Shown here: positions 36,594 through 46,685 of the stretch, piece after piece
Position numbering within the stretch: the stretch's first letter is position 1
Layout of the letters: every line of letters begins with the position of its first letter
Assembly (NCBI GenBank): GCA_016722635.1
Contig: JADKIX010000011.1
Span: 372,001-436,000, forward strand
Direction of reading: 5' to 3'
Source of the DNA: Rhodospirillaceae bacterium
GTDB taxonomy: Bacteria; Pseudomonadota; Alphaproteobacteria; JAEUKQ01
Length of the DNA stretch: 64,000 nt
Notes under the pieces: generated by a model
Database searches by the model: none
Seen by the model: only the letters and a program-made list of their open reading frames with translations
Told to the model about the DNA's origin: nothing
Program-made: the position numbers and the translations under genes

Positions 36594-37361
36594 ATGATTA
36601 CCACTTGTCCAGCGTGTCATACAGGTTATTTAGTTGCGGATCATCTCCTGGGCCTACAGGGCCGGACGGTGCAATGTGCCCGTTGCCAGCATCGTTGGTG
36701 GCAAGAACCTGCCGATCCGCACAAAAACGGTATCCCGCTGCCAGAAATGGGGGATACCCACAATAAAAGCGGTCATGGCGGCGATGAAACCCCGCCCCCA
36801 GCCTTTACTTCCAATAGCACATCAGCCAATGATTCGCCAATGGTTGCAGATTTGCCCAGAAAAATCCAATTGCCAGCAATTTTTAAGCCGCCTGTCCCTA
36901 AGCGCTGGATATTTAGGACTTGGGGGAAAGCCTGCATCGGATTAGGGATTGGTATTTTGGTTTTATTAGGGTTGCAACGCCCGCTGATTAAAATATGGCC
37001 GGGTTTGAATGCGGCGTATGGCTGGATAGGGTTGGGTATTATCGGGGCTGGGCTTGAGATTACCGATGTCCGCATCTTGCAAACGCCGCCAAGTGATACG
37101 CCGGAACTGGCGCCACTTGCTACCCTGGTTGTCGAAGGCCGGATTGTCAATTTAACCCACTTACCCCAACCGCTTCCTCCCTTGCGGGTCATTGTGAGGG
37201 AGGAGGGGACAAACAATTGGTTGCAAGAATGGACTTTTCACGCCCCTGTTAAGGAACTAGCGCCCCTGCAATCAATTGTGGTGCAATCCACCCTTTATCA
37301 CCCGCCAGCTACCAAACTATATGTTCAGCTTGAATTTGCCGACCCGACTAGTGGACGTTAA
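36594..37361 (+). CDS. MJ0042-type zinc-ribbon membrane protein
   Basis: 255 residues: an N-terminal zinc ribbon (CPACHTGY...CARCQHRW, residues 5-35), a Pro-rich linker, one membrane helix (about 113-132) and a C-terminal periplasmic-side domain resembling DUF3426 (VVEGRIVNLTHLPQPLPPLRV). It is divergent from ftsE, an arrangement conserved in alphaproteobacteria, but its function is unknown. It converges with the DUF4175 gene. Confidence 0.88.
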   Translation: MITTCPACHTGYLVADHLLGLQGRTVQCARCQHRWWQEPADPHKNGIPLPEMGDTHNKSGHGGDETPPPAFTSNSTSANDSPMVADLPRKIQLPAIFKPPVPKRWIFRTWGKACIGLGIGILVLLGLQRPLIKIWPGLNAAYGWIGLGIIGAGLEITDVRILQTPPSDTPELAPLATLVVEGRIVNLTHLPQPLPPLRVIVREEGTNNWLQEWTFHAPVKELAPLQSIVVQSTLYHPPATKLYVQLEFADPTSGR

Positions 37362-37519
37362 GCGTATCAGCAAAATTACGAATTGCGAAACATCTCTTGG
37401 TACAAGGGAATGTTCTTGATAGGAGGCCAAGGGGGAACAGGGCAACAGCTTTGCCCATTTGATCAAAAGTCAATCAAAATATTGTCTGTCTGCCGTTCTT
37501 AAAGGTACAAGGATGGACT

Positions 37520-40114
37520 TTAAAACAATTGCAGCAACCGTTGCAGATATTCGCGTTCAATGGCTGGGCGGCTTAAATCAGCAGCGCGGCGACGCAATTC
37601 TTCCAAAATATTTCGGGATTTTTGCATCGTTTGGGCATCTGGGATTTTAACCTGGCCTTCATCCATCCGTCCTTGTCCGGGATCTTGGCGGCCAAGCGGG
37701 TCACGTCCGCCGTCATTACGGCGGACTGTTTGATTGCCGTTGGGGTCAAGCCTTTTTGCCAGCATTTCCCCTAATTCCCGGCTGCCGTTTTGTAACTGCT
37801 CAAGCGCCCGCCCCATGGCTTCCCCTGCGGCGTCTGGATTACCTTGGCGGAAGGCTTGTTCTGCTTCGCGCATGGCTTGCTCAGCCTCGCCAAAACTTTG
37901 AGGGATGTCCCCAAGCAATTCGCCCATTTGCCGCATTTGTTCGCCCAATTGTTCCCGAAGTTGCTGTTGCTCTTGGGCATTGTCGCGATTTTGGCCAGGA
38001 TTATTTCCTTGTTGGGATTGCCCAAAACTGCGATCCATCAGGTCTTGCTGATCTTGCATCAAACCATTCAAGCCCTTATTCAACTGCGATTCCGGGGAAG
38101 GCAGTGGATCGCCATTCTGCCTTGAGTTTTGGCCCGTTTGAGGGTTACCTGACCCTTGGCCTTGGCCGGGTGAGGGGGTCAAATTATCCATCAATTCTTC
38201 TAACTGTGACAACATATCTTGTGCAGCCTCCCGGGCGCCGCTGCGTGCCATATTTTCCGCCTGGTCCAACATACGCTGCAAATCTTCTTGGGTGATCGTT
38301 TGGCCGTTGCCGCCATTTTTAAACTGGCCGTTACCCTGTTGCGCTTCGCCTTGGTCTTGCCCCTCTTGCTCAGCATTTTGCTGGTCTTGCTGGGCTTTAT
38401 CTTGCATCGATGACATGTAATTGTTCATCGCCTCCCGCAATTCCTGCATACGTTCTTGTAATTCCTGGTCAGATGCCCCGTTGTTCAAGGCTTCCTGCAT
38501 ATTTTGTTGGGCATTCCGCAGCTCTTGTTCGGCGTCGGATAAATTGCCGTCCTCAATTCTTAAAGCCACTTTCCATAAAATATCTTGCACTTCAGGGATT
38601 GCCTTATCGCCCTGGTCTTGCAACAAACGTTCCAATGATGACCGCAGGCCTAAAGTGACTAGGCTGTCATCTCGGTATTCAGCAGGTTGGCTGCTGATAT
38701 GATGCAAAGACATCGCAACCGGCAGGCGCATTTCCTGGTTATAGATCAGGTTTAACATCCGCCTTTGGATAATAACAGCTTGTGCTAAGGGATGCTTGAA
38801 TTGGCGCTGCGGCAGTAACATCTCAACGGGTTTGCTGCGGCCGAACTGGCCGCTACTGTCGGTTGCGATTAACTGAACCTTTACGGGCAATCCCGCCCAA
38901 CGATGGGCGGCGCTGTCATATAATTTACTGCCCTCCACAATCTTGGAATTATTTTTTGTGACGACCGGTAATACCACCTCTATCGTTTCTTGTTGATCAG
39001 AATGGGCTTGATCGTTGAGCAAGGTGATGATCGCTTTGACCGATTGCAATTGATAATCATCGCTGGCAACATATTTCAAATCCAAACGCCCACGGCCTGT
39101 GCCGGTTGGTTGTTTAGCGAAAGAAATAACGGGGGGGGTATCCGGCATAATACGGATGCTCCATTCCCCCAATAATTCTTGACCTTGCTTAAGGGTAATA
39201 CGGGTACCCACCAGTAACAAACCTTTTCCTTGGAAAGTACCGTTCGTAATTTGTTGGATTGATACGGGGATATCACCACCCATGACATCGGGGGCTAACC
39301 CGTTGCCCCCACTTAACCCGATGTTAAGCACGCTGCCCTCAGGAATTTCAAGAGTGGCGGTTTTATTACCTGCCGATGGCTTAACAAAAGGGTGATCAGC
39401 CGTTGCTAAAAAAATAGGGGATTGCCCCGTATAAGCGGGGGGGGAGATCCAAATATCCAATAATAAAGGGGTTTTGGCGAGAGGTAGCCCAGGATCATTG
39501 GGTGAAGCTTGTGGTAGGAACAGGGCTTGCTGTAACCGTTGCCAAGGGCTGCTGTTTGGCAAGAAAATGGCCAGGAATAGGGCAGCCACCGCCAACCCCC
39601 GCAATCCGAAGGGATCGCGACGAAATAAGCGTGGCCTTGGGGTTACGGCTTGCATAGTGCCGATTTTATGGATGAGTTGTTGCTGGTGGGCTTGCCATAA
39701 AACTTGCGAAAAACCATCATCGGCGCCGCCTGCCAAACGGTCATGCAATTGGCTAACCGGGTGGCCACTCAATTGATTTTCTTGTTCCAGGCGGCGGTGA
39801 ATTTCAGCAGGGGCGGGTTTTCGGCTGGTCCGCCACCAATATGTCACACTTCCGACCAATCCAATCCCTAAAAGGGCTAGCAAGCCCCCATGTGCCCAAC
39901 CTGGTAATAAGGGCAGTAAACCTGAAAATAATAGGGCAAAACCCAAGCATAGGCTCAGTAAAAATGGCCAGCTTTCATACCAGGCTTTTTCCCACCACAA
40001 AGCCCTTGATGATTGCCGCAAACGCTTGAGGATAGATGAAGGCAATAACGGCCCCCCTGCTGACGGCGGGGCTTTTTGATTGGGCTGTAATACAGAACGG
40101 CGCGAATGTGACAT
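37520..40114 (-). CDS. TIGR02302/DUF4175 family membrane protein
   Basis: Large alphaproteobacterial protein of unknown function, 864 residues from the ATG at 40114, which has a strong GAGGAAGGA ribosome site. Two or three N-terminal membrane helices (about 45-90, 170-190) lead to a beta-rich region with PPAYTG and SWIRIMPDTPP-like motifs, then a long helical segment and a low-complexity Gln/Asn/Gly-rich, heptad-like tail (about residues 560-820), as the family shows. It starts 27 bases after lysA and may be cotranscribed with it. Role in the cell envelope is inferred from topology only. Confidence 0.9.
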   Translation of the reverse strand: MSHSRRSVLQPNQKAPPSAGGPLLPSSILKRLRQSSRALWWEKAWYESWPFLLSLCLGFALLFSGLLPLLPGWAHGGLLALLGIGLVGSVTYWWRTSRKPAPAEIHRRLEQENQLSGHPVSQLHDRLAGGADDGFSQVLWQAHQQQLIHKIGTMQAVTPRPRLFRRDPFGLRGLAVAALFLAIFLPNSSPWQRLQQALFLPQASPNDPGLPLAKTPLLLDIWISPPAYTGQSPIFLATADHPFVKPSAGNKTATLEIPEGSVLNIGLSGGNGLAPDVMGGDIPVSIQQITNGTFQGKGLLLVGTRITLKQGQELLGEWSIRIMPDTPPVISFAKQPTGTGRGRLDLKYVASDDYQLQSVKAIITLLNDQAHSDQQETIEVVLPVVTKNNSKIVEGSKLYDSAAHRWAGLPVKVQLIATDSSGQFGRSKPVEMLLPQRQFKHPLAQAVIIQRRMLNLIYNQEMRLPVAMSLHHISSQPAEYRDDSLVTLGLRSSLERLLQDQGDKAIPEVQDILWKVALRIEDGNLSDAEQELRNAQQNMQEALNNGASDQELQERMQELREAMNNYMSSMQDKAQQDQQNAEQEGQDQGEAQQGNGQFKNGGNGQTITQEDLQRMLDQAENMARSGAREAAQDMLSQLEELMDNLTPSPGQGQGSGNPQTGQNSRQNGDPLPSPESQLNKGLNGLMQDQQDLMDRSFGQSQQGNNPGQNRDNAQEQQQLREQLGEQMRQMGELLGDIPQSFGEAEQAMREAEQAFRQGNPDAAGEAMGRALEQLQNGSRELGEMLAKRLDPNGNQTVRRNDGGRDPLGRQDPGQGRMDEGQVKIPDAQTMQKSRNILEELRRRAADLSRPAIEREYLQRLLQLF

Positions 40115-40140
40115 GTCCTTCCTCACTTCAACCAAATAGC

Positions 40141-41397
40141 TTACCTTAACCAATCCGGTAATTGATCGTACCCCAGCAATGTATCATAATTCAAACGCGG
40201 ACGCACTATTTTAAATTGGTTGCCTTTAACCAGTATTTCAGGGGCCAATAACCGGCTGTTGTAAGTGGAGGCCATGGCGGCCCCATAAGCGCCAGCTGAT
40301 AAGATGGCCACCAAGTCACCTGGTTGGACAGGCGGAAGGGGGCGTTGGCTGGCAAAAGTATCTCCCGTTTCACAAACTGGCCCCACGATATCATATAACT
40401 GGTAGGGCTGATTTTCTTTGGGTTGTTGAACCAGTTGGAATTCATGCCACGCGTCATAAAGGCTAGGCCGCAATAAATCATTCATGGCAGCGTCAATAAT
40501 TAGAAACTGCCGGGTTTTCCCTTTTTTGACATATAAAACCCGTGAGATCAAAACGCCCGCATTGCCAACCAAATACCGTCCGGGTTCCACCAGCAACTGG
40601 CAATTGAGGGGGGTAATCCATTTTTCAATCAGGGCGGCGTAAGAAGCTAAGGAAGGCGGGGTTTCGCCCCGGTAAGGAATGCCAATGCCGCCCCCCACAT
40701 CAATCCTTTTGACGGGCAGATTTTTTTGACGTAATTCGGCAACCAGTTGGCCGATACCCGCAAAAGCTTTATCAAATGCAGAAAAATCCGTGATTTGTGA
40801 ACCGATATGGACGGCCAGTCCCATCACATCTAACCCGGGTAAATGTTGGGCGGCTTGGTAAAGGGCTGTAATATGCTGACGGTCGATGCCGAATTTATTT
40901 TCGGCCTTGCCGGTCGATATCTTCGCGTGGGTTTGGGCATCCACATCGGGGTTAACGCGCAAGCAAATGGCAGCTTTCTTCCCTATTTTTTCTGCCAGCT
41001 GGGCCACCAGCATTAATTCGGGTTCGGATTCGATATTGAATTGAAAAATATTTTGCTGTAAGGCAAAGGTAATTTCTTCAGCGGTTTTGCCAACCCCTGA
41101 AAAAACAATTTTACTGGCGGGGATGCCAGCCGCTAGGGCGCGACGCAACTCACCACCAGAAACCACATCAGCCCCCGCGCCCAATTGCCCGAAGGTTTTA
41201 ATCACGGCTTGGTTGGAATTGGCTTTAACCGCAAAGCAGATCAGGGGAGAAAAGCGGTGCAGGGCTTGGGCCAGTTGTTGATATTGTTGGGCCATATACC
41301 CGCTCGAATAACAATAAAAAGGCGTACGCACCTTTTCAGCGAGCGTAGCCAAGGAAACATCTTCAACATGCAAATTTTGCTGATGGTAATGAAACAT
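40141..41397 (-). CDS. lysA: Diaminopimelate decarboxylase
   Basis: PLP enzyme making lysine from meso-diaminopimelate. 418 residues; the PLP lysine lies in CFAVKANSNQAV, with AVHIGSQITD, DVGGGIGIPYRG, EPGRYLVGNAG and the second-domain CETGDTFA and GAYGAAMAS motifs. The ATG at 41397 has a GGATGCC context, eight bases after the LptM-like gene, whose position ahead of lysA is conserved. Confidence 0.97.
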   Translation of the reverse strand: MFHYHQQNLHVEDVSLATLAEKVRTPFYCYSSGYMAQQYQQLAQALHRFSPLICFAVKANSNQAVIKTFGQLGAGADVVSGGELRRALAAGIPASKIVFSGVGKTAEEITFALQQNIFQFNIESEPELMLVAQLAEKIGKKAAICLRVNPDVDAQTHAKISTGKAENKFGIDRQHITALYQAAQHLPGLDVMGLAVHIGSQITDFSAFDKAFAGIGQLVAELRQKNLPVKRIDVGGGIGIPYRGETPPSLASYAALIEKWITPLNCQLLVEPGRYLVGNAGVLISRVLYVKKGKTRQFLIIDAAMNDLLRPSLYDAWHEFQLVQQPKENQPYQLYDIVGPVCETGDTFASQRPLPPVQPGDLVAILSAGAYGAAMASTYNSRLLAPEILVKGNQFKIVRPRLNYDTLLGYDQLPDWLR

Positions 41398-41405
41398 GGC
41401 ATCCT

Positions 41406-41540
41406 TTAGGGAATGAAGGGATAGGTGCGGGGATAGGCGGGACCTGCATCCTGTGGCGGGTTCACATCACCCTTTAAGCCGCAGGCGGATAACCAACAGA
41501 AATTGCTGAGTAATAGGAACAAGGCAAGGCAGCGGGGCAT
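41406..41540 (-). CDS. LptM-like small lipoprotein
   Basis: A 44-residue ORF below common length cut-offs. It reads as a lipoprotein: hydrophobic signal, lipobox LSAC with Cys20, then GLKGDVNPP, which matches the ACGxKGPL-x-P core of LptM (YifL), the lipoprotein that aids maturation of the LPS translocon LptD. A Pro/Tyr-rich tail ends at FIP. It lies immediately upstream of lysA, the usual place for this gene in proteobacteria. Confidence 0.85.
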   Translation of the reverse strand: MPRCLALFLLLSNFCWLSACGLKGDVNPPQDAGPAYPRTYPFIP

Positions 41541-41915
41541 GATCAAAGACCGTTATATATAGGGATTGAACAAAATAACCAGGCTATATAACAGCATCTT
41601 GGCAAAATAATCTATGGGAAAATGCTGGGTAATGGATGTTCTGGGGGTAATGGCGAGGTGGGTTCGGCAAAAGAATATATATGTATGGGTATCAACTTTT
41701 CCTTGAAAGGTTTGTCCAATGCAATAGGGAGGACTTGGCAAGCCTGTCATGTTATCCACGGATGTCCCGAGTGTTTTCTATCAATCTACGCCAGCCCCTA
41801 AAAATAGTAGCTAAATATAATAAAATTTGATAGCATGCCCCATAGCTATTTTAATAATGGCCCCGTATGGTCCGTATTTTCCTGGCTTTTTCACACAGAT
41901 TTTAAGGAGAGATTA
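41541..41915. other. Intergenic region before the autotransporter gene
   Basis: About 375 bases between divergent lptM-like/lysA and the autotransporter. It carries the second copy of the 20-base repeat (41784-41803) and an A/T-rich stretch just after it that probably holds the autotransporter promoter. The ribosome site AAGGAGA is at 41904-41910. No convincing gene was found. Confidence 0.6.
41784..41803. repeat. 20-base repeat, copy 2
   Basis: Exact second copy of the intergenic 20-mer at 33419-33438, in the same orientation, about 110 bases upstream of the autotransporter ribosome site. Confidence 0.7.
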
Positions 41916-44900
41916 ATGACCCACTTCCTATCGCCCAAAGCATGTTTTGTTACCATGACCTCGGTTGCCGCTTTAATGGTTCTTGGTCTTTCTGGCACAT
42001 CTGCCCAAGCTGCTTGTGTGAAAGCTGGAAACTTGTGACATGTAGTGGAGTGAGCGCACCATATTCTGACGCAGTCCCAGATATTACTGTGGAGGTGGAG
42101 GACACCGCCAAAGTAAATGCAGGCGGAGGTTCAGCTATTGCTTTGTCTGGCGGGGGAGGGACAGTTATCAATGCGGGTGAGATCCTCGCTGGCATTGGGT
42201 TTAATGGTGTTTTTATTAATAAGGGTGGAAAAATACAAAACGTTAAGGATAGCGTTTTTAAGAATGGAGTTATTAGCGGGGGGACAGGCGCTGCTATTAT
42301 CGCTCAGAATGGTAAGGTAGTGATAGAAAATGATGGGGTGATTAACAACGCTAAAAAAGATGCCATCATCATTGAGTTAGGCAGTCATAACTCAGAAATT
42401 ACTAATAATGGGAAAATTACTGCTTTCGGCATAGGCATAAGTCTGAAAGGCGTTGATAACACCACTATCATCAATGAAAGCGGTGCAGAGATTACAGCTG
42501 ATACAGGGGTCTGGGTAGACTCGGCCATGAGGCAAGAGACAACTATTATCAACGATGGTGACTTGAAGGGAACCAGATTTGCTATTGATGGTAGTGATGG
42601 TAATGAAATTATTACCAATAATGGTTCAATAAGAGGTGCCGTGAGGTTGGGAAATGGGGATAATACACTACATAATCACTGGGCGATTTACAACGGTGAT
42701 GTTACCGGCGGCAGTGGGATTGATAGGGTTGTAAATGATGGCAGTATTTCAGGCAAATTGGGGTTGGGGGCAGGCAATAACGTTGTAAAAAATATTGGAA
42801 CAGGGATGATTGTACAAGGTATCACAACCCTGGGTGGCAATGACATTATAGAGAATCATGCGGTTATTGGTACTGTTATGTCACCTGTGGTAATTGATTT
42901 AGGGAATGGTGATAACACGCTAACTAACGGAGCGACGGGGGTCATTCACGGCGAGGTAATCATGGGAGCAGGGGATGATGTGGTGGTCAATGATGGGGCA
43001 ATTGCTATTGACCTTATGAACAGGAATGTCAATTTAGGCGAAGGTAACAACAAGCTAACCAATACGGGTCAGTGGGATCCATTGAATGGGATACGGAAGG
43101 GGATTTCTGGCAGTGTTTTGGCAGGTGCTGGCAATGATGAGATCATCAATAGCGGTGCTATTGCTGGGAACGTTAATGTAGGAAATGGGAGCAACACCGT
43201 TAATAACACGGGGTTGGTGGGGGCATCGATCCTTGGCGGTTTGGGTGGGTTCCATACAGTGACCAATGGAGTGGATGGGAAGGTTTTCGGGAGCGTTGAT
43301 TTGGGAAATAACGTTGATACCCTGACGAATAATGGCGAGATTAGTAGAGATGTTCTGATGCGGGATGGGAATGATACTGTAGTGAATACAGGGGTGATAG
43401 GGGGTAGCATTGATTTAGGAGTAGGGAACGACAACTTAACGTTGAATATGAATATGCGAGTGGGTGGGATTATTGATGGAGGAGTAGGGACTGATACGCT
43501 GACGTTAGGTGGGGGGGTGGCGAATCAAAGCCAGACCTTCAGCAATACCGTGAATAATATTGAATCTTTGCAAAAAGTTGGTGCTGGTAGATGGGAATTG
43601 GATCGTGATTATAACTTTAGTAACGCAGTAGGGGTGAGGGCCGGTGAGTTACATATTGCCACCAATCGGACCGTGACTACAGCAGGGGTTGTAGTAGGAA
43701 CTGGAGGGACATTCAGTGGTTTGGGAAGGGTGCAGGGGAGTGTGAACGTACTGGTAACTGGGATTCTTCGTCCTGGAAATGGAACGACAGGCACAGGTAC
43801 CTTGACGGTAACGGGGAATGTGACGGTGGATGCGGGATCGGTTGTGGAGGTTAGCGTTGGGCCTGGTGCTTTACAGAGCCAGCTTGCGGTAGGGGGGAGT
43901 GTGAATTTGGGTGGCAATGGCACATTGACAGTGGCGGTTGCGCCCGGATTGTACAGGAATGGCGCGAGTTATGATGTGATCACGGCAGGAGTGGCGGTGA
44001 ATGGGCAGTTTGGTTTGACAACATTACCTGCTGGAACGAAGTTTACGAAGTTCAAAGTGAATTATACTGTCCCAAGGGTGGTGCAGGTGCAGGTGGAGAA
44101 GATCAATTATGCGACGGTTGGGAACAGTTACAACCAGCGGCAAGCGGGGGATGGGTTATTCCGGGGGATGGCTGGGAGTGGGGCGGGAGTGATATGGAGA
44201 CGGTAGCGGAGGCGTTTGAGAGATTAGGGGCGAATGATGATGCCTACCGAGCGGCACTGGACAGTTTAAGTGGGGAAGCCTGGGCAGCGATGGGGGAAGT
44301 GCGTAGTGGGGTGACACGGAACTTCCGTGCGTTAGGGATGGGCGGATTGATGGGAACTTGGAAGGGGTTGGGGTATGGGGGAATGTGCTGCAGGGGCAGG
44401 AGGATGTGAAGGGGGATGGGAATGGGGAGAGGATCCGTGGAGATGTGAGAGGCTTGGTGGGGGGTGTTGAATATGGGTTTGGGGGAGGGAAGGTAGGTGT
44501 GATGGTGGGGTATGGGCAGGGGGGATTGAAGCTGGGCGCACGTGGGGAGGGAGAGGTGAAACTGATGATGGGGGGGTATGGAGGATGGAACTTCGGAGGG
44601 ATTGAGGTGAGTGGGGGAGTGAGTTATGCGTCTGGTAAACAGAAGGTTACAAGAAGCATAGTAGGAAGTTGGTTGCCTAACCAACGGAATATGAGGGGAT
44701 CGGAGCAGGTGAGGAGTTCGGGATGGATGTGGGGTGGGGTATGGGATCAATTTGGGGATGATCCGTGTGACACCTGAGGTTGGGTTGGAGATGGCGCGTG
44801 TATATGAGCAAGGGTTTGAGGAGAAGGGTGGGAACTCGGTGAGCTTAAGTGGGGAGAAGGAGAAGGGATGGGAGGGACGAGGGCATGTGAGGGTGGAGGT

Positions 44901-45186
44901 GAGCGCTGTATTCCAAGCGGGCTTGGTGAGCTTTGAACCGTATGTGAAGGGAGGGTATGAGCGGGTGTTGGTGGGTAAGGGGTATCAAGACCGGGAAGTG
45001 TCGTTCCAGCAACCGGGGACGGCGTTTAACGTGCGGTCAACAGACGGCAGCAAGAACATCTATACGGGTGGTGGTGGATTGAATGTGGGTTTTGGGCCTG
45101 TGACGGTGGGTGTGGGGTACCAACAAAGCATTGGTGGCAAGAGGGATGAGCGGACGTTCCAAGGATCGCTGGGCATCCGTTGGTAA
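41916..45186 (+). pseudogene. Type V autotransporter with beta-helix passenger, frame interrupted four times
   Basis: The gene starts at ATG 41916 after an AAGGAGA site and encodes a signal peptide (to about residue 32, SAQA) and AACVKAGNL. The frame then breaks at about 42036, where one missing base before the TGA would give AGNLVTCSGVSAPYS. The passenger (42040-44190) is a repeat-rich beta-helix ending in a PATR-type segment (GAGRWELDRDYNFSN, TFSGLGRVQG, GILRPGNG). Frame changes near 44185, 44350 and 44725 split the barrel. The final ORF ends ...FQGSLGIRW, with the terminal aromatic residue of outer-membrane barrels. Total about 1,090 residues. Passenger activity is unknown. Breaks could be decay, phase variation or sequencing error; all lie in G-rich tracts. 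Confidence 0.85.
42600..43480 (+). repeat. Beta-helix passenger repeats
   Basis: Within the passenger an imperfect unit of about 45-60 residues recurs some six or seven times, alternating two half-units: LGNGDNTLTNxGxIxG and GAGDDVVVNDGAIxG. Asn/Gly/Asp residues are regularly spaced, as in single-stranded right-handed beta-helices; the GAGDD/GGSGID forms also resemble RTX-like turns. Copies have diverged at both protein and DNA level, so it is an old repeat rather than a recent tandem expansion. Confidence 0.75.
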
Positions 45187-45213
45187 ACTCTAACCACCGA
45201 TAATCAACTGAAC

Positions 45214-45246
45214 CAAAGGGGGGAGGAACATCGTTCCTCCCCTTTT
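45214..45246 (+). terminator. Terminator after the autotransporter
   Basis: Inverted repeat AAAGGGGGGAGGAAC / GTTCCTCCCCTTTT (arms 45215-45229 and 45233-45246) around an ATC loop, with one or two unpaired G, then a short T run. It begins 28 bases after the autotransporter stop and may also serve the convergent pfk gene. Confidence 0.85.
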
Positions 45247-45317
45247 GCATTGGTTAAAGTACAATATCATCAATAATATCCTGGCCCTCTGTTCTTGCAG
45301 TCAAAGAAAGGCTCCTC

Positions 45318-46394
45318 TCACCTATCTCCTAAACATATGCCAAGGCCGCGGGCCGTATTGAGTAGGCTTTTATTAATAATTGGCTGGATCTGTTGCGGGG
45401 ATAAACTAGCCAATGGGATATGATCAACCTGGTTATTTTTCCAAATTACTAACCGGCCCCATTTATTTTGTACCGCCAATTCTACAGCATGCACGCCGTA
45501 AGTGGCAGCTAGCAGGCGATCCCGTGCATTGGGCGGGGCACCCCGCTGCACATGGCCAAGGACGGTTACCCGGCTTTCCATTCCCGTTGATTTTTCTAGT
45601 TTTTCCGCCAGATATTGGCCAATCCCTAAATCTGTGGCGGCATCATGTTGGCTAAATGTTTTTTTAGCGGGTTCTTTTTTCAAGCCTTCCGCCACCACCA
45701 CTAAAGCAAAATTTCGCCCGCTTTTCTGGATTTTTTGGATATGCTGTGTAATGTTTGGAAGATGATAGGGAATCTCTGGGATTAAAATAACGTCCGCCCC
45801 ACCGGCTATGCCGCAACTCAAGGCAATATGACCGGTTCCCCGTCCCATCACTTCGAGTACCATGATGCGGCTGTGGCTGGCGGCTGTTGGTTTTAGATCG
45901 TCCAAGGCGGTGGTAGCCACCATAACGGCTGTATCATGGCCGATAGCAATTTCCGTGCCACCAACGTCATTATCAATCGTTTTGGGAACCATAACCAAAT
46001 TGAATGGGCCTTGCTGAGATAGGCGATATAAAATATCCAAACTGCCATCACCACCGATGGCTATTAATCCCTCAACCCCTGTTTTTTTTAACCCTTCAAT
46101 AATTTCCGAAGAATAGTTGGTGGTTTTTCCTGTGGTTGAGGGAGAAAAAGGATTACCTTTATTGGTGGTGCCCAAAACTGTCCCCCCTTGCCGCCACCAA
46201 TCAAGACCATAGGGATGATTACCGGACTCTAAAGCCACCGTATCAACGGGTCGTGCTAATAACCCATTTGTGCCGTAACGGATGCCGATGGGCTGTAACC
46301 CTTGAAGCTCGCAATGTTGGACCATTGCTTTGATTGCGGTATTTAAACCGGGGCAATCACCACCGCTGGTTAAAATTCCAATCTTTTTCATCAT
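45318..46394 (-). CDS. pfkA: 6-phosphofructokinase, mixed-substrate (group III) type
   Basis: Phosphorylates fructose 6-phosphate. The ATG at 46394 follows an AAAGGA site and starts MMKKIGILTSGGDCPGLN; an ATG six codons upstream is unlikely. The 358 residues carry GGDGS, the residue pattern of ATP-using enzymes, together with PKTIDND, whose Lys is typical of PPi-dependent and mixed-group enzymes. Sequence VMGRGTGHIAL and GHVQRGAPPNARDR place it in the PFK_mixed family (TIGR02483). Donor is therefore uncertain, ATP more likely from the GGDGS motif. A solitary gene. Confidence 0.9.
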   Translation of the reverse strand: MMKKIGILTSGGDCPGLNTAIKAMVQHCELQGLQPIGIRYGTNGLLARPVDTVALESGNHPYGLDWWRQGGTVLGTTNKGNPFSPSTTGKTTNYSSEIIEGLKKTGVEGLIAIGGDGSLDILYRLSQQGPFNLVMVPKTIDNDVGGTEIAIGHDTAVMVATTALDDLKPTAASHSRIMVLEVMGRGTGHIALSCGIAGGADVILIPEIPYHLPNITQHIQKIQKSGRNFALVVVAEGLKKEPAKKTFSQHDAATDLGIGQYLAEKLEKSTGMESRVTVLGHVQRGAPPNARDRLLAATYGVHAVELAVQNKWGRLVIWKNNQVDHIPLASLSPQQIQPIINKSLLNTARGLGICLGDR

Positions 46395-46685
46395 AGGTAT
46401 CCTTTCTTCCAATCAGGAATCCGCTTATTAAGCATGGGTTAAAGAATATTCGCAAGCTGATTTATTCTGGGGAATGGCTAAGGGTTATCTGGATTACAAA
46501 TGTGTAAGAGAGGTAGAATGATTCATCAATTTGTCACTTGAAGGCGCGGATAAATGTTGATTGCTGGGGGTAAAAAAGCTAATATGCTGTGCATGCAGCA
46601 CAGAGCGGGTTCAATATGTTGCATGCTGGGTTCTAAAAAAAATAGAAAACAAAGCTAACATTTTATATATTGGAACCATTAGATC

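Noticed and set aside
37756..38295. 179-codon plus-strand ORF
   Set aside because: Lies antisense to the Gln-rich part of the DUF4175 gene, whose CAA/CAG codons give open frames on the other strand.
41553..41759. 68-codon minus-strand ORF upstream of the LptM-like gene
   Set aside because: No ribosome site, no recognisable motif, and composition like intergenic DNA.
44244..44750. 168-codon minus-strand ORF rich in Pro, Ser and His
   Set aside because: It is antisense to the autotransporter barrel and its composition only reflects the G-rich sense strand; no start site or family match.
46596..46611. Imperfect palindrome around TGCTGTGCATGCAGCA
   Set aside because: Too short and imperfect to call as an operator without a regulator or expression data.
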